NCBI GenBank assembly: GCA_028023455.1 | Contig: JAQFVV010006238.1 | Coordinates: forward strand, 4,534,572 to 4,598,571 | DNA: 64,000 nt | Direction of reading: 5' to 3' | DNA from: Epiperipatus broadwayi | Lineage: Eukaryota; Onychophora; Udeonychophora; Euonychophora; Peripatidae | Shown: positions 34,340 to 47,426 of the stretch, in pieces | How positions within the stretch are numbered: the first letter of the stretch is position 1 | Layout of the letters: each line of letters opens with the position of its first letter | The notes under the pieces: model-generated | Database searches by the model: none | What the model was told of the DNA's origin: nothing | Seen by the model: the letters and a program-made list of their open reading frames with translations, nothing else | Position numbers and translations under genes: made by a program

Positions 34340-37300
34340 TTTCCCCAATACTGTATTTTTAGTTCTACTATGTTTCTTATATAATAATTATAATCTAATT
34401 TTTACATGTTTTAATTTTCCCTTTACTTTTATATGTAATTCTTGCTCATATGTATGCACATGCACAATGAAATAATTTTTTTTTTAATCTTTGTATCATA
34501 AAGGTAAGTACACCTTCTATGCTGAGCTATGATTATGGTATTTATCATTGAGAGTTTATTCAGCTTTATGATATAATGATGCTTTATGATATAAAGATAG
34601 GAAAGAAATTACTTTGTTTCGCATATGTATAACATATAGAAAATAATTTAATTTTACATTATAGTAGCAGGTTTTCTATAGTAAAAAAAATCTCTGTTAG
34701 TAATGGATTCAAACTTATGTAAAGATAATGGGCATGGAAGAATACCTATGTTTACAATTTACAGGGCTTATTTTTTCTAGTTTTTATGAAGATGTTATTC
34801 ACCATATGTTCTGCTTTTATTAAATGAATTTACTGCTGCCAATAAATTTATAACTGAAAAGCAGTGTGTACTTGCCAATGTTTCACACACTGGTAGATTC
34901 TAGATTATTTGTTTTAATAAAAAGCTTTCAATTTATGGTTTTTATAAATTTTTGTAATTGATAAAGTATAATTTTATTAATTATAAGCTTGGTTTTCTAT
35001 TTTATGTATTGGCAAAAGGAATAATAATCCCTATACTAACCAAACCAAGAAAACATTGACTAAGAAAATGTGTCCTAGAGTGTAGCCGTGATTGATGTCT
35101 AAATAATTGAACTTTCCATTACAGAATTTTCAACATTTTTTTTAATATTAATAAGACCAACTAATAAAAAATATATTAGTGGTAATTTTCTTATTTGATC
35201 TGTCTTTTAATATTGTAACAGCATGTGTGTATGTAACGGGCACACATGATGTTACAGTATATATTGGGCTTGTTCACTTTTTACACATTGACTTGCATGA
35301 AATGAACTTGCAATATCTAAGTGTATTAAATTAAGTTATGTTTAGACTTATTTTAAATTTATGTATTTCATAAAGTAATATATATTGTATCATTTACATA
35401 TATATGGTACAAATATATTTGCATTGAGTAAGATTTAAAAGTAGTAAAATTTAAAAATCATCAGTGAACGTAACTTAGGTTTTTTTTTATTAGTTAGTGT
35501 AATGTATATATATTTTTGATACGTATAATGAAAGCTATCTGTGTTTAAAATTATCTATTTTATTAAAGTAACATTAACATTGGAAAGAATGTAAGTACAT
35601 ACAGATTACTATTAGAGTAAAACCTCTTAACGATAATTAAAAAAGGCTGAAATAAGTTATAAAAAATATTTTATATCTCAAAAGTAAGAAGGAATGTAGA
35701 AGATTAATGAGTGATAATAAAACAAATAAGATATGCACGAAAATCTCAAACTGGTCATCAGTATAAAAAAGCAGACAAGTTTAGAAGTGGTTTTTTACTT
35801 GTGTTTTACTGACTCTTTCTTATGTGCAGCATTTTCAAAGCTGTAATAAAATGCTACCACCCAGAACTATGCTAAATCTAGTCACCATGTGTGAGTAGAA
35901 ACCAAATCATTCTCCTGTACTTTCTCTCACAAAAGTCTCCAAAAACTTCATGTAGCCTTGCCCTAAATATTTATCATTGATGCAAAAGTGTTACCAGAAT
36001 GAAGCTTTAAATAATTACTATGGACTCCTCATAAAAGGAACTTACTGGTAAGTTAATGGCCATATTGTAACTCATATCTAAATCAAAAACATTTGCAAAC
36101 TAAATTCAGATGATAAACTTCTAATTTAGACAAAAGAAAGGGAAGAGATTGGCTATTTAATCCTTCAAAGTAAACTGCTGAATTAAGTGATTAATATTAT
36201 TATCTGAATATATGTATGTGTGTGTTTTTTCCAGTGTTATAAATAATTTTTAATAAGTATTTAATGTGTCATAATAAAACTTTTACTACTAATATAAACC
36301 TTTCATTGTACCTACTTAATTTTAGTTATTTAGATTTTATTATTAAGTTTAGAGAATTGTGTAAATTATCTTTGCCAATATGCTTGATTAAAGCTGGGGA
36401 AAAATTAATATAATAAATTAATTAAGTGAGGGAAATGTAATTTTCACTCTTTAAGTTATTTGCTGTGTGCAGTGAGAGTTAAGGATCTACAAACCCTGGC
36501 ACCCTCTTAAGCAAATAAAAACTAACTGGGTCAGAAAATTTGAATTGTAATAAAAAATAGGTCATTTAATCAGGAAATATAACTGTGTTCTTGAAATATC
36601 CAAACTCCTACTGGAATGGATCATTCTCATTAAATAGTTTGATTTATAGTATATAAGGCCTAAATCCAAACATAAAATGTTACAATATATATATATCATA
36701 TAATGGTGGAGCAATATTGGCAACTTGGACTATGTAATATTGCTGTTACCAACTTTCCAAACTACTAGCCATATTTTGGTGTAATAAATTTAATGAGAAT
36801 TTTCCTAGGCAACTAATGTTCATATAAAAATGCATGTCAACTCATATTTATATCATTAAATCATTGTAAGTATAAAGTGTTGATATTCAATGAATTTGCA
36901 GTAAACATCATTTTCTATGTCTTCAAGTTCAGTAATAACCAGTAGTTGATTTTGCTACTCAATAATTCACCCAATATAATTGGTTAAGACAAATATACTT
37001 GCACTCTATTGTTAAATTCGAACTAAGCACTTCAATATTTAGAACGATTTATCATAAGGTTTTTTTCAGAGCTTTGACTATATTTTTAAGTACATCTTCT
37101 AATACTAAAATATTGGGGGAAAATATAATCTGTGAAAGATAGCTTTGATTTTGTAAAGTTCTTTGGAAAAAACTAAGCTAGTAAGTGCTACCCACAGGTT
37201 TGAAAGGCTTCTACTGATTTTAATATGAAACCTTTCATACTTCTAGAAATTTTCTTGTTATTGCTCTAAATTCCAGCTGGCAGAAAGCACAGAATCCTGC

Positions 37301-38650
37301 AAGTGATCGCATGTGAACTCCTCAGCTAATGTAACATGTATATAAGAGTGAGAATGGGGTGAGAATAATCTAAGTTAATTAATTACTAACATTTATTAAA
37401 ATAAATGATATCAGTTACAAGGAATATTGACATAAATACATAATGATTTTAGATATACATGTTATAGGCATTGAGCAAGTATCGCTATTAGATATGTTTT
37501 TGACATATTATTAAATATTAATTTAATCTTAATTCATTTCATTGTTGTCCAACAATAGATGTGGAATTACTGTTATATTATTGTCTTGGCAATACCTGAT
37601 ATATGAGTTGAATTGACACCCCCTGCAGTTTATGTATCAATATTAAAAAAAACGTTTTTTTTTTCACCTATACAGCTTTATGATGTATTCTTACAAAAAG
37701 TAGAATACTCTTTTTTATAATTTCATCATAGAGTGGAAATCAAAAGAATATTTTTTTAAAGAAACTATATCTTCAACACATTCACATAAGCTTGACAATT
37801 TCATCAATATTCAAACTTTTATAACTGAAGACTTTTGAAACAAATATTTTAAATTCTTGGTGCTATTTCAATGTGTCATATGAATATTATTAAGTATCTT
37901 GTGTATAAATAGCACACATCCACTTTCATGGAGATTTGTTTATTTGTCTTCCTTAAAGTTCCTTATGGGTTTCCAATTCCGCTGGTTTTCATAATATGAT
38001 CATTTTTGCTTTTATTGGTGATTTAAACAATGGTTAAACTGTAACTGATTGTAAGTTTTTCTTGGTACATATAGATTGTAAAGTGAGTTATGTTTTGGTC
38101 AAGTCACCATATGCTTTGGCATGGCACATAACACTCTGCATTTTTTTTTTATTCTGTACTAGGTTTAGGCAGATTATTGTTCTCTTCTGAGCAATGCATG
38201 GAAAAAATTGGTAGGCAGATGTATGATAATGGTTATCAATCAATATGACAAGTACTTTCTTCACTAATAACTAGCTTCCTTTTTTTTCTAAGGTATGGGT
38301 TTACAATTGGAGGCCAGATGAATTGTTTCTCATTTTCCTCTTTATTCCTTTGACCTCAAATTTCTAGATATCTAAGGTTTAAGTCTATAGTCCAACAACT
38401 GGCTGCTGTTACATATTCTGATCTAATATGATCTGAACTATTTTGTTCTATTTGATTTGCATTATCTTTCTTCTATTAAAATAAAAAAAATGGTTCTATG
38501 ATCATCTAAATGATTCCTTCGAGCTCAAATATCACATGCTGTTTTTGGAAACTAAATTTACAGTTATCATTATAACTAATATTTATACAGTTTTCATGAT
38601 TGAAAAATATATTTTTTAATGTAAACTTCAAGTCCATTTATTAAACTCAA
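34340..38650. other. AT-rich DNA, no feature recognised
   Basis: About 4.3 kb without a recognisable exon, transposon or RNA fold on either strand. The longest unannotated tract of the window apart from 38.9-43.9 kb; unique-looking sequence. Confidence 0.45.
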
Positions 38651-38654
38651 CTTA

Positions 38655-38830
38655 GCTTCAACTAATGAATTAGTTGAGATTCTGTCTAATCTTGATGGAT
38701 TGAGCATTGATTACCACAGATCAATAGATATATGACTGGATAGATTAAATATATCTAAAAGTAAACAAGCCAATGTTTCAATCTGATAAAGATGAGATAG
38801 AATCTGGATTAGTCCATTAGTTAAAGGAAC
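38655..38830. repeat. Imperfect inverted repeat, about 175 bp
   Basis: The left arm (38657-38709: caactaatgaattagttgag, attctgtctaatcttgatgg, attgagcattg) pairs with the right arm (38771-38827: caatgtttcaatctgataaag, atgagatagaatctggattag, tccattagtt). About 80 percent complementary. It resembles an aged foldback element; the string cuGAUaA with GAAUC in the right arm is not a convincing hammerhead. Confidence 0.65.
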
Positions 38831-40264
38831 ACTACCAATATAAATAAAGTAAATGCAAATAAAGATAGTAAACATTTTAATGATACAATTAACTTATTGG
38901 AAAAAGAATATTTAAGATATATTACTATATAGCTAAACTATTTAAGTTTCCAGAATTTTTGGACCTATAGAAGATGTGTATTATTTATTTATTTATAAAT
39001 AAATAATTTTATTTTTAAATGTTTTGTTTTGGTTAAGGGGGTTGGATGTCATCACTTGGTCTTTGTCCTGTCATCTAGAAAAAGAAATGCTTAAGAATGA
39101 TGTAAATAAATGATTATTTAAATCTATAACTCTAAATATTGAGCTGCAAATTAAATTGTAGACTATAATGATAAGCATTAGAAAATTATCACCGAAAATG
39201 ATCAAAGTTATATGCTTTTTGACATGTTGCCAAAAACTGTCATAAAAGGATAAAGCTTCAAATGTAAAATTATATGTCAGTTTTTTTTTTTTTTTTGCTT
39301 CAGTTATTATTTTTATTCTTTACTCTAATTTATTTAAATTTATTTTTGCTTGGATATCTTCGCTTTTTCTGGAAAAAAAAAAGTGTTTTCAATTTACTTA
39401 TTCTCTTATGTTTATACATTTGTGTTACAAAAAATAGCCGCATAAATACAACTGTCGTCAGATTTTATATATATAGTAAATTTGAGTTAAAGCAATATAT
39501 ATATTAAATTTCTTATTTCATGAGCAATTTAATTTTATTGCTTATTTCTTAATAACTTATTCACAATTTTGGCTTAATGACTCTAATTTAAAATACGAAA
39601 TCTGATGAGTAATAATTTACTAAGTTTTTTGCAAGACTATTTTTATTTATTGTTATGAATTTCTGTCAAATGTATGTTAATTTTCTATATTTTTCAGTTT
39701 TTTTCCCCCATAACTTATTTTTTTATCAAACTTAAAGATATATATTTATATAAATCTAAATTAGTTCATTTTAAAATGCATTTAAGTGTTTAATACTACT
39801 AATATTAGACATATATCCTTTATCTTTCTATTTCTTTATATATAAATTCATACTCTTAAGGAAACATATATACATTTTATTGCGCAATTGAAAACGATTT
39901 ATATATATATATAATTGACACATGGAAAAGCAGAAATTAAATCAAATGATATGTAATGGTGTGATAGCTGTCAATTTCAATACCTGGAATTTAAACCCTG
40001 ATTAAAGCTTAAATTTTCTTCTTGTTACTGATGAATTTCAAAATAGGCTTGGGAGTAGTTGTTGGATATTAAACTGGTATCTAGCTAGTTTTAGCTAGAT
40101 AGTTAATAGTCCCAACATAATCTTAATTGATTTCACGAATATAAATGCACTGATTATAAAATCAAACTTTCATAATTATAATATAAAATTTTATTAGGTA
40201 GAAGGTAATCATACATCTACATCTACTGAAATCAGATCTTTTTTTACATTATACATATTAAGAG

Positions 40265-40535
40265 CGTTCTCATGGAATCTAAAATATCCCAACCCCAGGG
40301 GTAACCTGGCATCACTTTCACGTGCTATAGTGCGGGGGAAATAAGCCTGTACCTGTCAAAACAGTCTGCTCACTCAATAAGACCCAAATTTCCAAGCAAA
40401 AGTACCTTGAATCCGATCCTCCTTGAGGTACCCAGGTCTGGAGCAATGATGAATTTTCCCCTATTTGCCTATTCTTCGAATCTCTGACCCTATGAATAAC
40501 AATCCCGATGATACAGCACAATTATTTTAATTCCA
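40265..40535. repeat. GC-richer block, probable old repeat
   Basis: A sharply bounded 270-bp block of near-balanced composition in AT-rich surroundings (aaccccaggggtaacctgg, gtacctgtcaaaacagtctg, ccttgaggtacccaggtctg). The minus-strand frame 40521-40318 has no recognised domain. It reads like a transferred or transposed segment; no terminal repeats visible. Confidence 0.35.
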
Positions 40536-41377
40536 GGCCTGGAAACACAGTGGTAGAGCATAAGATCAGACTGATGATGATGATTGAGATAAGAGTAGTC
40601 CGGGAATTATATTTAGTACAGTTATTTATTAATGCTAAGCTATTAGCTAAAGAAAATAATTCTAAATATTAACTAGAAGAAAATAATTCAAAAACCAGGA
40701 TTTACATGAAGTATATATTTAATAAAATATTAAGAAAACGCATATATATGTTACAAAATGTTTCATGCTTGGGGTGACATTGTCTACTTCCAAAACTTGG
40801 GATTTGTTTTTATAAAATTCTCTTTACATTAATTATTTAATGGACATAATTTTATGGTGTGTGTTATAGCTTGTGCTGAGTTAATATGCCAATTTAAAGA
40901 TGTTTTCAGATATAATACTGTGGATATACAAAACAAATATAAAAGATCATGACAGGTTGAGATGATTAATGATATAAATGGTATTTAGTAGTAAATGATT
41001 TGGTAAACAGGCAAAAATATACAATCTTAATCATTGATCTACCTTATGAAAATCATTATATATATTTTTACTGGCATTGTTCAGAAAAGACGTCTTTGGA
41101 ACTTATACATAAGAAACAAACAATGCACTACATTCATGAGAATAAATAAGTTATACAATCATTAACACAAATTGATTTACGTCGATGGGAATCGATAACG
41201 ATTTTAAATGAAAATAGTTTAAATCAACCTACTGGATGATTAACATGATTGCATATTTTACGAAATGAATCATTATGGTCATTGCGACTAACTAAGGTTA
41301 GATAGGTGGTGAGCAAACTAATGAGAAGAGTAACGGTACTAGCATACAATAAAGAAATCCGGCCATCATGGCGGTTT

Positions 41378-41650
41378 TGGATATTTTATCATTTTAAAAG
41401 AATATTTGAAATGAACTTAGGTCTGATACATCCACCATTCTGGCGGAAATGATACTGATGGAGAGGCTGGGTTTGAATGCCCAGAGCTGGCTGTACAGAT
41501 ATCCACAGCATTATCAAAACCTCACACCTTTCACTCCACAGAAAGTAGCGTATACTTCTGATTATGAAAGATTTGGAGAAAGATACATAAGTAGCTTCAG
41601 ACTTCCGAAGTGCCCACGTGACAACAAAATGAAAAAGATAAAATATCATA
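41378..41650. repeat. GC-richer block with possible terminal inverted repeats
   Basis: Bounded by ggatattttatcattttaaaag on the left and a diverged reverse complement aaaatgaaaaagataaaatatcat on the right. The interior is less AT-rich and is open in the plus frame from 41449 (MERLGLNAQSWLYRYPQHYQ). Could be a short non-autonomous DNA transposon; no family identified. Confidence 0.3.
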
Positions 41651-43984
41651 GTAAAAGAAAATGTATGCCAACAACGTTATTAGACATGAATATAATACAA
41701 TATATATATATATATATTAAAGCTTGCCTTGGCACAATGATCTTAATAAATTTGGCATTGTTTATTAATTTGAATATTTAATCTTATCACTTTATTTGAT
41801 ACTTGGGGGAGGGTCATAGCTATTCCATTGGCTCCCCTCCTAGTGTTTGCTCTGCTTGCACACATTCTTTTGGTTGAATTTATGGGAAAATGTTTATTTC
41901 TAACACTTCTTTCTATATAATATACAGAATGTTTTTGAAATTCCAACAATATTACATTAAAATTGGATAAAATTAAAAAATAATGACACTAAATCTATAT
42001 ATGTAGGATTTAAAATCCCCTTTTCTAATTTAATGAGTTATATAAAACTGTCTTTTATGATTTTTGCAAAACTTCTTAGGCGGACATGTATTTTTAAGTT
42101 CTATTTCTGAAAGCAGATTATTTATTGCCAAAGGAAAGAAAGATCAGGAGAAGGCAATAACAAATAGTCTAACACCAATGTTTTCAAATTATTTTTTCAA
42201 AAGACAAAAAAAAAATACTGAAAGATTCAAACATTTTAGTTTCTTTCAATTTTTAATCTCAATTTAACACATTATACCAAGTTGTCACTTTCATTATCTA
42301 TATAAAGACTCTAGAACATTTAATTCAATGAATTTTTTTTAAAAAACCTCTATTAGTTACATTTATATATGTTAACAAAAACTATAAAATTACTTACAAA
42401 ATTAAGTTCTATTTTTTTCCACATTAAATAAGTCTACACTAATTATTTCATAAAATACATTTTTATTTATTTTTCTTATTTTTTCTTAAACATACATTTA
42501 ATTGGGCCAGAATGAGTTTATTGTTAAATAAATAATTATTAATATTTTTTTAGATACCATATATTTTACTACAGATGCTCTGTTTCTGCCAGATTTTTAT
42601 CAACAGTTTTTTTTATAAGAGTGCTAGATAGGAGAAATTTTAGTCTCTTACTAATACATTTACACTTGGTATTTTTAGATAATTGCATCATTTGCTTCTA
42701 TTTTCATTTCCTTTATGCTTATATATAGGGTAGATATTATTGATATCCACAATGGTATTATTCTCTATTTTTTTAACGAATTTGCCTTCATTTGTGTCTC
42801 CACTATTTGTACCTTTATAGTAAATTATGAATTCACTTTTTAAATCAATTCTCTTCATTTTTTCAAAGTTTATATAGTTCAACAGTATTTCAATTACATT
42901 GTCCAGTTTTTCTTTTTATTTATACATTTTTACTTTATAGATAAATAATGTATATATAATTATAAGTACCTAAATAAAAATCTATCATTTAATGGCTACT
43001 GAAATCTATAATTTGATAAGTATTTATGGCTTATGATTTCAATCACTCTATTTGAATAACTTGAGAAATCATTACTATTATGGGTATTATGATTATAAAT
43101 ATAAAAGAGAATAAGCATTCACACTTATATTCATAGTTTTTGAGACAACCCAACTCTTGTCTCAATTACATCAGATATGTAATAAATGTAACTAGTCTGT
43201 TTTATATATCTTAAATTCAGATATAAAATCCAGTGAAAACATCTATCTAGTTGTTATATATTCATAAGCAGCCCATTTATGTTCAGTTACCATGTAAAAA
43301 CTATATAATAATATCAACTACATTGACAAATATATATATATATATATAGTGAACATTAAAAATTTTCTCTGCTCTGTTTTTTAAGGCTTAAACAAAAATC
43401 TAATGTTCCCTTTGCAATGAATATATATGTATTGTAAGCTGTATTTTTTTCAACTCTGTTATACATTACTGATTTTTCTACAGACAATAAAGCATTCACC
43501 TACATTTCTGCCTCCTGCAGATTATGATATTTATTGTGATTAATTATATTTTTAAAAAAATTACACCATACAAATGATGCCCCATGGTATAAAAGCGATG
43601 AATCTGTCTGCCATGCCTACAGCATGAGATTTGAATTTGAAGACAGTGTAAGTTTTGTTATGAGAATTTTTCTTTCAGTCAGTTGGCTTATAGTAAACCA
43701 TTAACTCTAATGTGATCTAGAAATTCTAAGCTAGAGGATAAACAGGGATGGAACACCATTTGCACTCATCATCCAAAACTTGATACATCTGGTGTGTTCT
43801 CTTGTTTATTGTTTCTCTATGGGGATCTAATGGGATGGTCTTTATCTTGCAGTGGATTACTTACTAAAAAGGCTGTCTTATTTTGTTTATAACTTTTTGT
43901 AATATTTTTACTAATTAATTATTAAAAGTTGTGACAACTTAATTCTCAGAATGCGTCTTTATGAAATATAAATGTGAAAGTGTA

Positions 43985-44300
43985 CACTAGTAGCTACTGT
44001 CGATTTCAATGTAGTTCCATTGTGCATCCATATACTGATTAAATTGGTGTCCGTATTTGTGGAAGCACACCCAGAACTCATTTTCGAGAATACTGTTGAG
44101 CAACTGTCTTACATTCTTTTGGATATCAGCTATAATATAAAATCTTCATCCTTTCAGCTTAGTTTTTAATTTTGGAAATAATCACAGAGAGCTAGGTCAA
44201 GTGAATAGGCTGGATAATCTAGTTATGTAATTGGAGTTTTTTTGGTCATAAAGTTTCTCACAGTGATTGCCTTATGACCCATTTGCATAACGCATAATAT
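43985..44300 (-). pseudogene. mariner transposase C-terminal fragment
   Basis: Minus-strand translation: a degraded NHCEKLYDQKNSNYIT stretch near 44235-44285, a degenerate P-Y-S-P-D-L-A region, LFPKLKTKLKG near 44150-44190, RFYIIADIQKNVRQLLNSI near 44095-44150, ENEFWVCFHKYGHQFNQYM near 44035-44095, then DAQWNYIEIDSSY and a stop. This is the catalytic-domain end of a mariner-family transposase. The aspartates of the D,D34D triad that fall here are damaged, and stops occur. 5' half missing. Confidence 0.85.
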
Positions 44301-45860
44301 TTTTTATGTTCTCATTAGGTAATTAATATCTTACTCTATTAGCTTAAAATTTACACATATGTTAACTTAAATATGTTCAAACACGAATATTTAATACTCT
44401 TATGATTTCGATATAGTTAGGTCATTGGTGACACCATCCGGCCATTTCAAAGATTAAATTGTCATACTTTGTATATTGTGCCATGTAATTTATTATTAGT
44501 TTTTTAATACCATTTTTACATTAGTATTTTATTGAATAAAAGTAATTTTTACCATTACTTTATTCATTAATTAATCTTTTTTATGTACTATTTTTTTACA
44601 TAACGTAGGATAATTTATTAACAATTCATTAAAAATGATTAAATAATAATAAAGCTTATTAAAATTTAATGATATTTATTTTATGTCAGCATTTATTCTA
44701 TACTTCCAATATTATATAAAAAGATTTTTTCTCTTTGGGTCAATCCATCTACATATTATTTATTCATCTGTAACACCACAATAAATGAATAAAAATAATT
44801 GTATTCTAAAACTCAAAGAAAAACAACTAATCTATTTAATTAAAAATTTGACCAAATATTTTTATATCATAACTAGTTTATGCAATTATTATGGAGCTAT
44901 ATTTTATAATATTACCACGAATGAGTGCAAGCCATTGCGTTCTCTACTAGTTCGCCACTTTAATAAGAGGAGATGTTGTCAAAAATTGTGAATTATGATA
45001 GTATAAAGTTCACAGAACTATTTCAACAGACCTTCTTTCATCAACTGTGTCAATTATAAATCGGACAATAATTTAGAATCTTATATATATATATATATAT
45101 ATTCTACAAGAATATGTAGATAATTATCAACTGTTAAGGTAAAATTTTAGTATAAAACAATATTTATTACTTTGCTAAATCAGACTTTCGATACATTGTA
45201 TCTTTGTCAAAGCAAGACTAAAGTGAATATTAACAAATACATTAGCATTTCCACATGTATATAAATATAAACTAGTGGCTGATTATCATAGATTTGCTTG
45301 TGTATATTGATCTAACAGTTGGCTATGTCATTAAATTAAATGGCCAGTGCTTGCTAACAGGATTGTCATTGGCTCTTATATTTATGGAATTTTTAGAGTT
45401 AACTATGAGCCGAGCTTATTTTCATTTTCACTGCCAGACAGCTTAACTTGTTCATTTTATTTATAGTAATTTTTATGCATACATAATAAATTGTTTTTTT
45501 ATTATAGATTATAAATAATAAAAGTTATATGCAATTGTTACATAATTATATATATATATATATTAATGATTATACATAGAAGGCTTTTTTTTATACATAG
45601 TTTCAAATGTTAATCATGTAATTTAACGCTAATCAATTATTGCAGATAGAACACCATCTAGTAGTATAAAAAAGGCTTTATATGTCATTATATATATATA
45701 TAGCTGTTATAAATAATTTTCATTGTAATATATATGAAAAATAATATAAGGGATTTTATTAATTTCCATTTTTGATGATATATTATATATGTATACCACG
45801 TGATGTTTGTAAGAAAATAATGTGAAAATAGTATGGGTTGAAATCTAGTAAATTATAAGT
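44301..45860. other. AT-rich DNA, nothing recognised
   Basis: Several short (TA)n tracts (45084, 45550, 45690). No coding signal. Confidence 0.45.
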
Positions 45861-45867
<7 letters not shown>

Positions 45868-45892
<25 letters not shown>

Positions 45893-45950
45893 GGTGGTGG
45901 TGGTGGCGGCATAATAATAATAATAATAATAATAATAATATCATCATCAT
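45868..45950. repeat. Compound trinucleotide repeat
   Basis: (AGT)n then (GGT)n, ggcggc, (AAT)n and (ATC)n. Four different triplets in series, next to a LINE fragment. The minus-strand poly-Pro/poly-Leu reading is an artefact. Confidence 0.95.
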
Positions 45951-45954
45951 ACTG

Positions 45955-46250
45955 AAGTGAAGGTATATATTTGTTGATGTTTAAATGAGTAGATAAATTG
46001 GTTATACCATTAAAAGTCATCATCTCATTTTTTGTATCATTATTCAATTGGTGATCAAAATATTTCTTCCACTCATTCAAAATGTTATTATTATATAAGA
46101 GAATGTCATTGTTGAATGTAATAAGATTGTGATATGATTTTAAAATGTCATGATCTGAACACATTTCTATTTGTTTAGCAGTTTTGATCCTCCAATTATT
46201 TTGCACTTTCTTGCTAGTCGTTGAACTTCTGTCTTTATTTTCTGTCTTTA
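45955..46250 (-). pseudogene. LINE fragment, endonuclease-RT connector region
   Basis: Minus frame of about 85 residues: NNWRIKTAKQIEMCS, then LKSYHNLI and an ILNEWKKYFDHQLNND block and NINKYIPSL. The I-L-x-x-W-x-x-Y/H-F-x-x-L-L-N block is the hallmark of the connector between the AP endonuclease and RT domains of RTE/Jockey-type ORF2 proteins. Plausibly from the RTE-like family whose 3' ends are elsewhere in the window. It ends at a triplet repeat instead of continuing into the RT. Confidence 0.6.
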
Positions 46251-46453
46251 TTTCTCTTATTCTGTCAAGCAGAAAATGTATGTTTAAAAAATTAGTTATG
46301 ATTTTTATTTTTAGCGAATCTAAGAATAGATTTATCTATATGCATAACACTGTTAAAACAATTCCATTTGTCAGTAACATGATATTTCTGAAAATCCAAA
46401 CTAACAATTTTTATAGAGGATCAACTTGTGTGCTAGTACAGCAGTTGAATGTA

Positions 46454-47426
46454 CACCCTGGGTCTCTTTTTACGCGGACTTATTTAACACGATTTTGAAG
46501 TTACGCCATTCGTGTTTCACCGGAAGTCGAACTCCGATATTGCGCTATTACTTTAAATAATAAATTTTGCGCATTTACGTTATATTGAAAGTAATAGCAT
46601 ATTATTGAAATTCGACTTACAACTTAGTAATTTCAATATTTTCAGTGCTGTATAATAGTAAGATTTGATGCAATAATGAAATTAAAACCATGATTACCAC
46701 ATTTTATGTATACACACATTAAATTTTACAAGATTATAATGTAAATTTGTTCAAACATTGTGCATGTTAATTTTGGATTTTAAATCACATTCTGTTTTTG
46801 CTTTTTAAAAAAAAACGTTTAATCAATTATTAATCATTTAGTGTCCGCAAGATTATTTTTAAAAGATGAGTAATAGCAGTGGGCATAATTAAAATTGAAA
46901 ATTAAAGACAAAAATAAGAATTTAATTTTTAGTTGTTAGATTAATTGCTAATTACATTGTCACCAGAAAACCATTAATTAACCCAACATGAGAGTGACAT
47001 TGGCGCTAGTTGTATTTCATCTTGTGAAGAATCTGATTTTTTTTATCAGTTTGCAAACGTACCTGTTTACCGGCAAATAGCGATAATAATTAAAACATGT
47101 ATAAAAAAATATAAATTACTGTAAATTATGCATAAAAATATATTGTTTTGAATAAAATTAAATATTATAGTTAAAAAAAATTTGTCTTGTATCAATTTTT
47201 TTCAAATTTGAAATTTTTTATTAGTCATATTTTATTTTCTCATTTTTTTTTTTTTTGCACGAATTTTAAAGTAAATTTTACGTTGGTGCTTTGCTTTTAT
47301 GCGAGTTTTGAAAAATCACAGTCCGTATCCCCCCTTTTTCAAGGCAAGTTACATCTATTTTTGCACGATTTCGTTTGTGCGTGTTTTGTGAGGAACCTAT
47401 CTATCGCGCAAAACGAGACCCAGGTG
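46454..47426. mobile_element. Tigger/pogo-like non-autonomous DNA transposon, 973 bp
   Basis: Left end (ta)caccctgggtctctttttacgcgg and right end cgcgcaaaacgagacccaggtg(ta) form a terminal inverted repeat of about 24 bp with few mismatches. A TA flanks both sides, as expected of the Tc1/mariner/pogo superfamily. The subterminal regions have strings such as tttttgcacgaattttaaag and tatcccccctttttcaaggc, typical of Tigger-type ends with ACGC/GCG-rich motifs. The 0.9-kb interior has no transposase, so the copy is non-autonomous or internally deleted. Confidence 0.75.

Larger units (their letters stand above)
38835..43980. other. AT-rich DNA with two GC-richer patches
   Basis: Mostly featureless. 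Two patches stand out and are listed separately (40265-40535 and 41378-41650). T-rich frames such as 39274-39507 are not gene-like. Confidence 0.45.

Noticed and set aside
38771-38830. Possible hammerhead in the 38.7-kb inverted repeat (CUGAUAA ... GAAUC)
   Set aside because: Both boxes are altered and no stem I or III pairs convincingly.
40570-40600. CUGAUGA string in a (GAT)n context
   Set aside because: No GAAA box, stem II or cleavage triplet in range. CUGAUGA-like strings at 29666, 35456 and 52250 (minus) were rejected for the same reason.
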